Origin: Acetobacteraceae bacterium
GTDB lineage: Bacteria; Pseudomonadota; Alphaproteobacteria; Acetobacterales; Acetobacteraceae
Reading direction: 5' to 3'
DNA: 64,000 bases
NCBI GenBank assembly: GCA_025354865.1
Contig: JANXMB010000141.1
Location: forward strand, 1-64,000
Part shown: positions 62,184 to 64,000 of the stretch, piece by piece
Layout: the number at the start of each line of letters is the position of its first letter
How positions within the stretch are numbered: the stretch's first letter is position 1
The notes under the pieces: generated by a model
Told to the model about the DNA's origin: nothing
What the model saw: only the letters and a program-made list of their open reading frames with translations
Database searches by the model: none
Translations under genes and position numbers: made by a program

Positions 62184-62844
62184 ACCCGAGGCCCAGCGAC
62201 TTGGTCACGGCCTCGACCCGGTTGCGGGCGTCGAGCAGTCGGAAAATCGCGGCGAGATATATCTTGACGGTGCCTTCCGCGATATCCAGCGCGCGCGCCA
62301 TTTCCTTGGTCGATTTACCGGCCAGCAGCAGGTCGAATACTTCCCGCTGCCGGGGTGTCAGCGCGGACGGGTCGAATTTTCGCGCCGTTTGCTGATCTGT
62401 CGCAGGGCGGGGGGGCGTTGCATTGCTTTCCGAGTCTATCGCAGTAATGTTGGGCGGCACGTAGATACGGCCGTCCACCATGTCGCGCATGGCTGCCACG
62501 ATGTCTTCGGCCGGTAAGCCTTTGGGAATAAAACCCGAGGCCCCGAAATCCAATGTGTCGAGGATGATCTGTCGTCCTTCCCGCGCCGAGAGAACGGCGA
62601 TCGGCAAAGTCGGATACAGGCGCCTTACTTCCTGCAACGCCCGCCCGTCTTGCATGCCGGGCATGCGTAAATCGAAGCTGGCGAGTGCGATATCGGCGTT
62701 TTGCGTAAGGATAATTAATGCCCGGTCCAGCGAATCGGCTTCGGTAACACGAATATCCGCAAACGCATCGGTCAGCGCATAGCGGAGGCCACGACGAAAA
62801 AGATCGTGGTCGTCGGCTATCAAAAAATGCAAACCGGTGGGCAT
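62155..62844 (-). CDS. LuxR-family (NarL/FixJ) response regulator
   Basis: A 229-residue regulator. Receiver: ADDHDLFRRGLRYAL, Asp in LASFDLRMPGMQDG near residue 59, GFIPKGLPAEDI with the Lys near 107. C-terminal HTH from about 160: LTPRQREVFDLLLAGKSTKEMARALDIAEGTVKIYL. Likely the DNA-binding output of the neighbouring hybrid kinase and stand-alone receiver. It is divergent from an SDR gene across an AT-rich 191-bp gap and overlaps the kinase gene tail. Confidence 0.93.
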   Translation of the reverse strand: MPTGLHFLIADDHDLFRRGLRYALTDAFADIRVTEADSLDRALIILTQNADIALASFDLRMPGMQDGRALQEVRRLYPTLPIAVLSAREGRQIILDTLDFGASGFIPKGLPAEDIVAAMRDMVDGRIYVPPNITAIDSESNATPPRPATDQQTARKFDPSALTPRQREVFDLLLAGKSTKEMARALDIAEGTVKIYLAAIFRLLDARNRVEAVTKSLGLGFTPNPKATR

Positions 62845-63035
62845 TGGTGCTTCCGTTCATTCTTCAATCGAAGTAAAAATCCAACGACCGAATGACTATT
62901 AAGATTGATACCGCCGATTGCAATTTCAATACAAATATTTTTTTTGCAGCCGCATCGCGCGAGGCGCCGAAACGGGGGCTGGTTGCACGCGGCGGATCGT
63001 GGCAACCATGCCTCCGAAATCGTAGGGATCGCGCT

Positions 63036-63776
63036 ATGGCGTATCGAACCGAACTGGCGGGGCGCGTGGCACTCGTGACCGGCGGATCGCGGGGAATCGG
63101 ACGAGCGATCGCCCTCGCACTCGCCGAATCCGGCGCCGCAGTTGCGGTAAATTATCGCGTCCGCACCGCCGAGGCCCTGGCAGTCGTGGCCGATATCCAG
63201 GCGATGGGACAGCGCGCGCTGGCCGTCGGCGCCGACGTATCGGACAGCGACGCCGTGACCGACATGGTCGGCCGAGTCGCTGCCGAATTGGGCCCGGTGG
63301 ACGTGTTGGTCAACAATGCCGGGATCGCAATTATTCGCGGTATAGACGACCTGACGGAAGCCGATTTCGATACGACCCTGTCGGTCAACCTCAAATCCGC
63401 ATTTCTGTGCACCAAGGCGGTGTTGCCGCACATGCGCGCACAGAAATGGGGCCGGATCGTCAATATCTCCTCCGGTGCGGCGCGCGGGGCCGGCGGGGTC
63501 GGCCTGCACTACAACGCGTCGAAAGCCGGGATGGAAGGCCTGACCCGGGGTTATGCCGCGCGGCTGGTCAAGGAGGGGATTACCGTCAATGCCATCGCGC
63601 CGTCGCTGATCGAAACCGACATGGTGCGATCCGGCGTCGCGTCCTCCCCCGCGCGGATTCCCATGGGCCGCTTCGGCACGGCCGAGGAAGTCGCCCAGGC
63701 CGTCGTCATGACCATCGGCAACGCCTACATGACCGGACAGACGATCCAATTGAATGGCGGCATGAGCTTTCTATGA
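63036..63776 (+). CDS. SDR-family oxidoreductase (FabG-like)
   Basis: Classical SDR of 246 residues: [39 protein letters not shown], active site [14 protein letters not shown] with Tyr/Lys near residue 155, and [15 protein letters not shown] at the end. FabG-like 3-oxoacyl reductase or secondary-metabolite ketoreductase are possible. The start at 63036 ([17 protein letters not shown]) is chosen because the fold begins there; the upstream open frame is AT-rich leader. Divergent from the LuxR regulator. Confidence 0.92.
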   Translation: MAYRTELAGRVALVTGGSRGIGRAIALALAESGAAVAVNYRVRTAEALAVVADIQAMGQRALAVGADVSDSDAVTDMVGRVAAELGPVDVLVNNAGIAIIRGIDDLTEADFDTTLSVNLKSAFLCTKAVLPHMRAQKWGRIVNISSGAARGAGGVGLHYNASKAGMEGLTRGYAARLVKEGITVNAIAPSLIETDMVRSGVASSPARIPMGRFGTAEEVAQAVVMTIGNAYMTGQTIQLNGGMSFL

Positions 63777-63801
63777 ACCGAGCGGCCGAACAGCGGCGGG
63801 A

Positions 63802-64000
63802 ATGGGTGGGGGCTTGCATGTGTGGTCGCACCGCCCAGATCCCCAGCCGGTGAATAACCCGCCTCCCGCCTCACGCTCGGCGGCCGGCGTGCCATCCTAT
63901 CTCTCTGGCACGCGCATCCGCACCGATCGGGGGGAGGTCGCGGTCGAACATCTGCGCATCGGCGACAAGGTCGCGACCCTGGATGGAACGGCGCGCCCGA
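63802..64000 (+). CDS. Hint-domain protein, 3'-truncated
   Basis: The last part of the window reads [21 protein letters not shown] then [12 protein letters not shown], the start of a Hint (hedgehog/intein) domain as found in large alphaproteobacterial surface proteins. The usual initiating Cys of CFLAGTRI-type sequences is replaced by Ser-Tyr-Leu-Ser here. The start could be the ATG at 63802 or the GTG at 63850; neither has a clear ribosome-binding site. The gene continues past 64000. Confidence 0.65.
   Translation, partial: MGGGLHVWSHRPDPQPVNNPPPASRSAAGVPSYLSGTRIRTDRGEVAVEHLRIGDKVATLDGTARP

Noticed and set aside
63773-63853. 27-codon frame starting in the ATGA overlap after the last SDR
   Set aside because: Too short, no motif; the Hint-like reading in another frame covers the same DNA and is much more convincing.

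Overview
The window looks like chromosome from a GC-rich, free-living, metabolically broad alphaproteobacterium, most likely Rhodospirillales/Acetobacteraceae-like. This is inferred from the ffh-rpsP-rimM-trmD-rplS block, a SAM-II riboswitch in front of metZ, a PetP/PetR-type MarR plus OmpR-regulator overlap, and many CaiB/BaiF CoA-transferases, SDRs and HpcH/HpaI enzymes. I see no phage, plasmid, CRISPR or insertion-sequence gene.

Layout. 1-1162: C-terminal part of an NB-ARC/TPR (STAND) protein cut by the window edge. 1392-4800: SRP/ribosome block ffh-rpsP-rimM-trmD-rplS. 4853-13892: metabolic genes (MmgE/PrpD, a secreted alpha/beta hydrolase-domain protein, zwf, nitroreductase plus PatB-like C-S lyase, an SDR lacking the catalytic Tyr, an HpcH/HpaI aldolase), then tRNA-Gly(CCC). 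14155-16261: amidohydrolase and FAD amine oxidase overlapping tail to tail. 16548-20811: tight operon of MarR, OmpR-type regulator, histidine kinase, acyltransferase-3 and lipoprotein. 20865-23358: folE, apaG, and metZ under a SAM-II riboswitch. 23460-26877: DUF1217 protein, carboxylesterase, SDR. 26976-30712: two Gfo/Idh/MocA oxidoreductases, CinA-C amidase, CaiB CoA-transferase. 30699-32890: TonB receptor under a cobalamin riboswitch.

32925-41871 is the most interesting metabolic stretch. It holds a CaiB CoA-transferase, a CitE-like lyase, a 2-hydroxyacyl-CoA lyase (HACL, oxalyl-CoA decarboxylase superfamily), ScoAB, an HMA metallochaperone, a cyclase-family hydrolase, a hydroxyquinol/catechol-type intradiol dioxygenase and a divergent Liv-type binding protein. 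One reading is that the class III CoA-transferase and HACL form a formyl-CoA-recycling route for 2-hydroxy acids, next to an aromatic ring-cleavage cluster.

41926-46892: ChaC, alpha-carbonic anhydrase, TPR/glycosyltransferase-like protein, LysE exporter, MBL hydrolase, SDR. 47043-50423: a globin-coupled chemoreceptor beside a HAMP chemoreceptor with a nearly identical signalling domain. 50499-50848: a decayed prpF. 50863-56128: serine hydrolase, dienelactone hydrolase, and the homogentisate operon hmgA-fahA with a divergent MarR regulator. 56160-58768: laccase-domain protein, lipoprotein, 3-hydroxyisobutyrate-dehydrogenase-like enzyme. 59549-62844: stand-alone receiver, CHASE hybrid kinase and convergent LuxR regulator. 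The end holds an SDR and the start of a Hint-domain protein.

Non-coding highlights are two riboswitches, a 100-bp dispersed repeat present twice in inverted orientation (16411-16510 and 36841-36940), a composite palindromic element (59103-59222), a tandem A-tract/GGCCCAG array with a minus-strand terminator (9869-9946), two CRP-like palindromes, and a 34-bp tandem duplication over a stop codon. All functional statements rest on reading translations and motifs; no database search was run.
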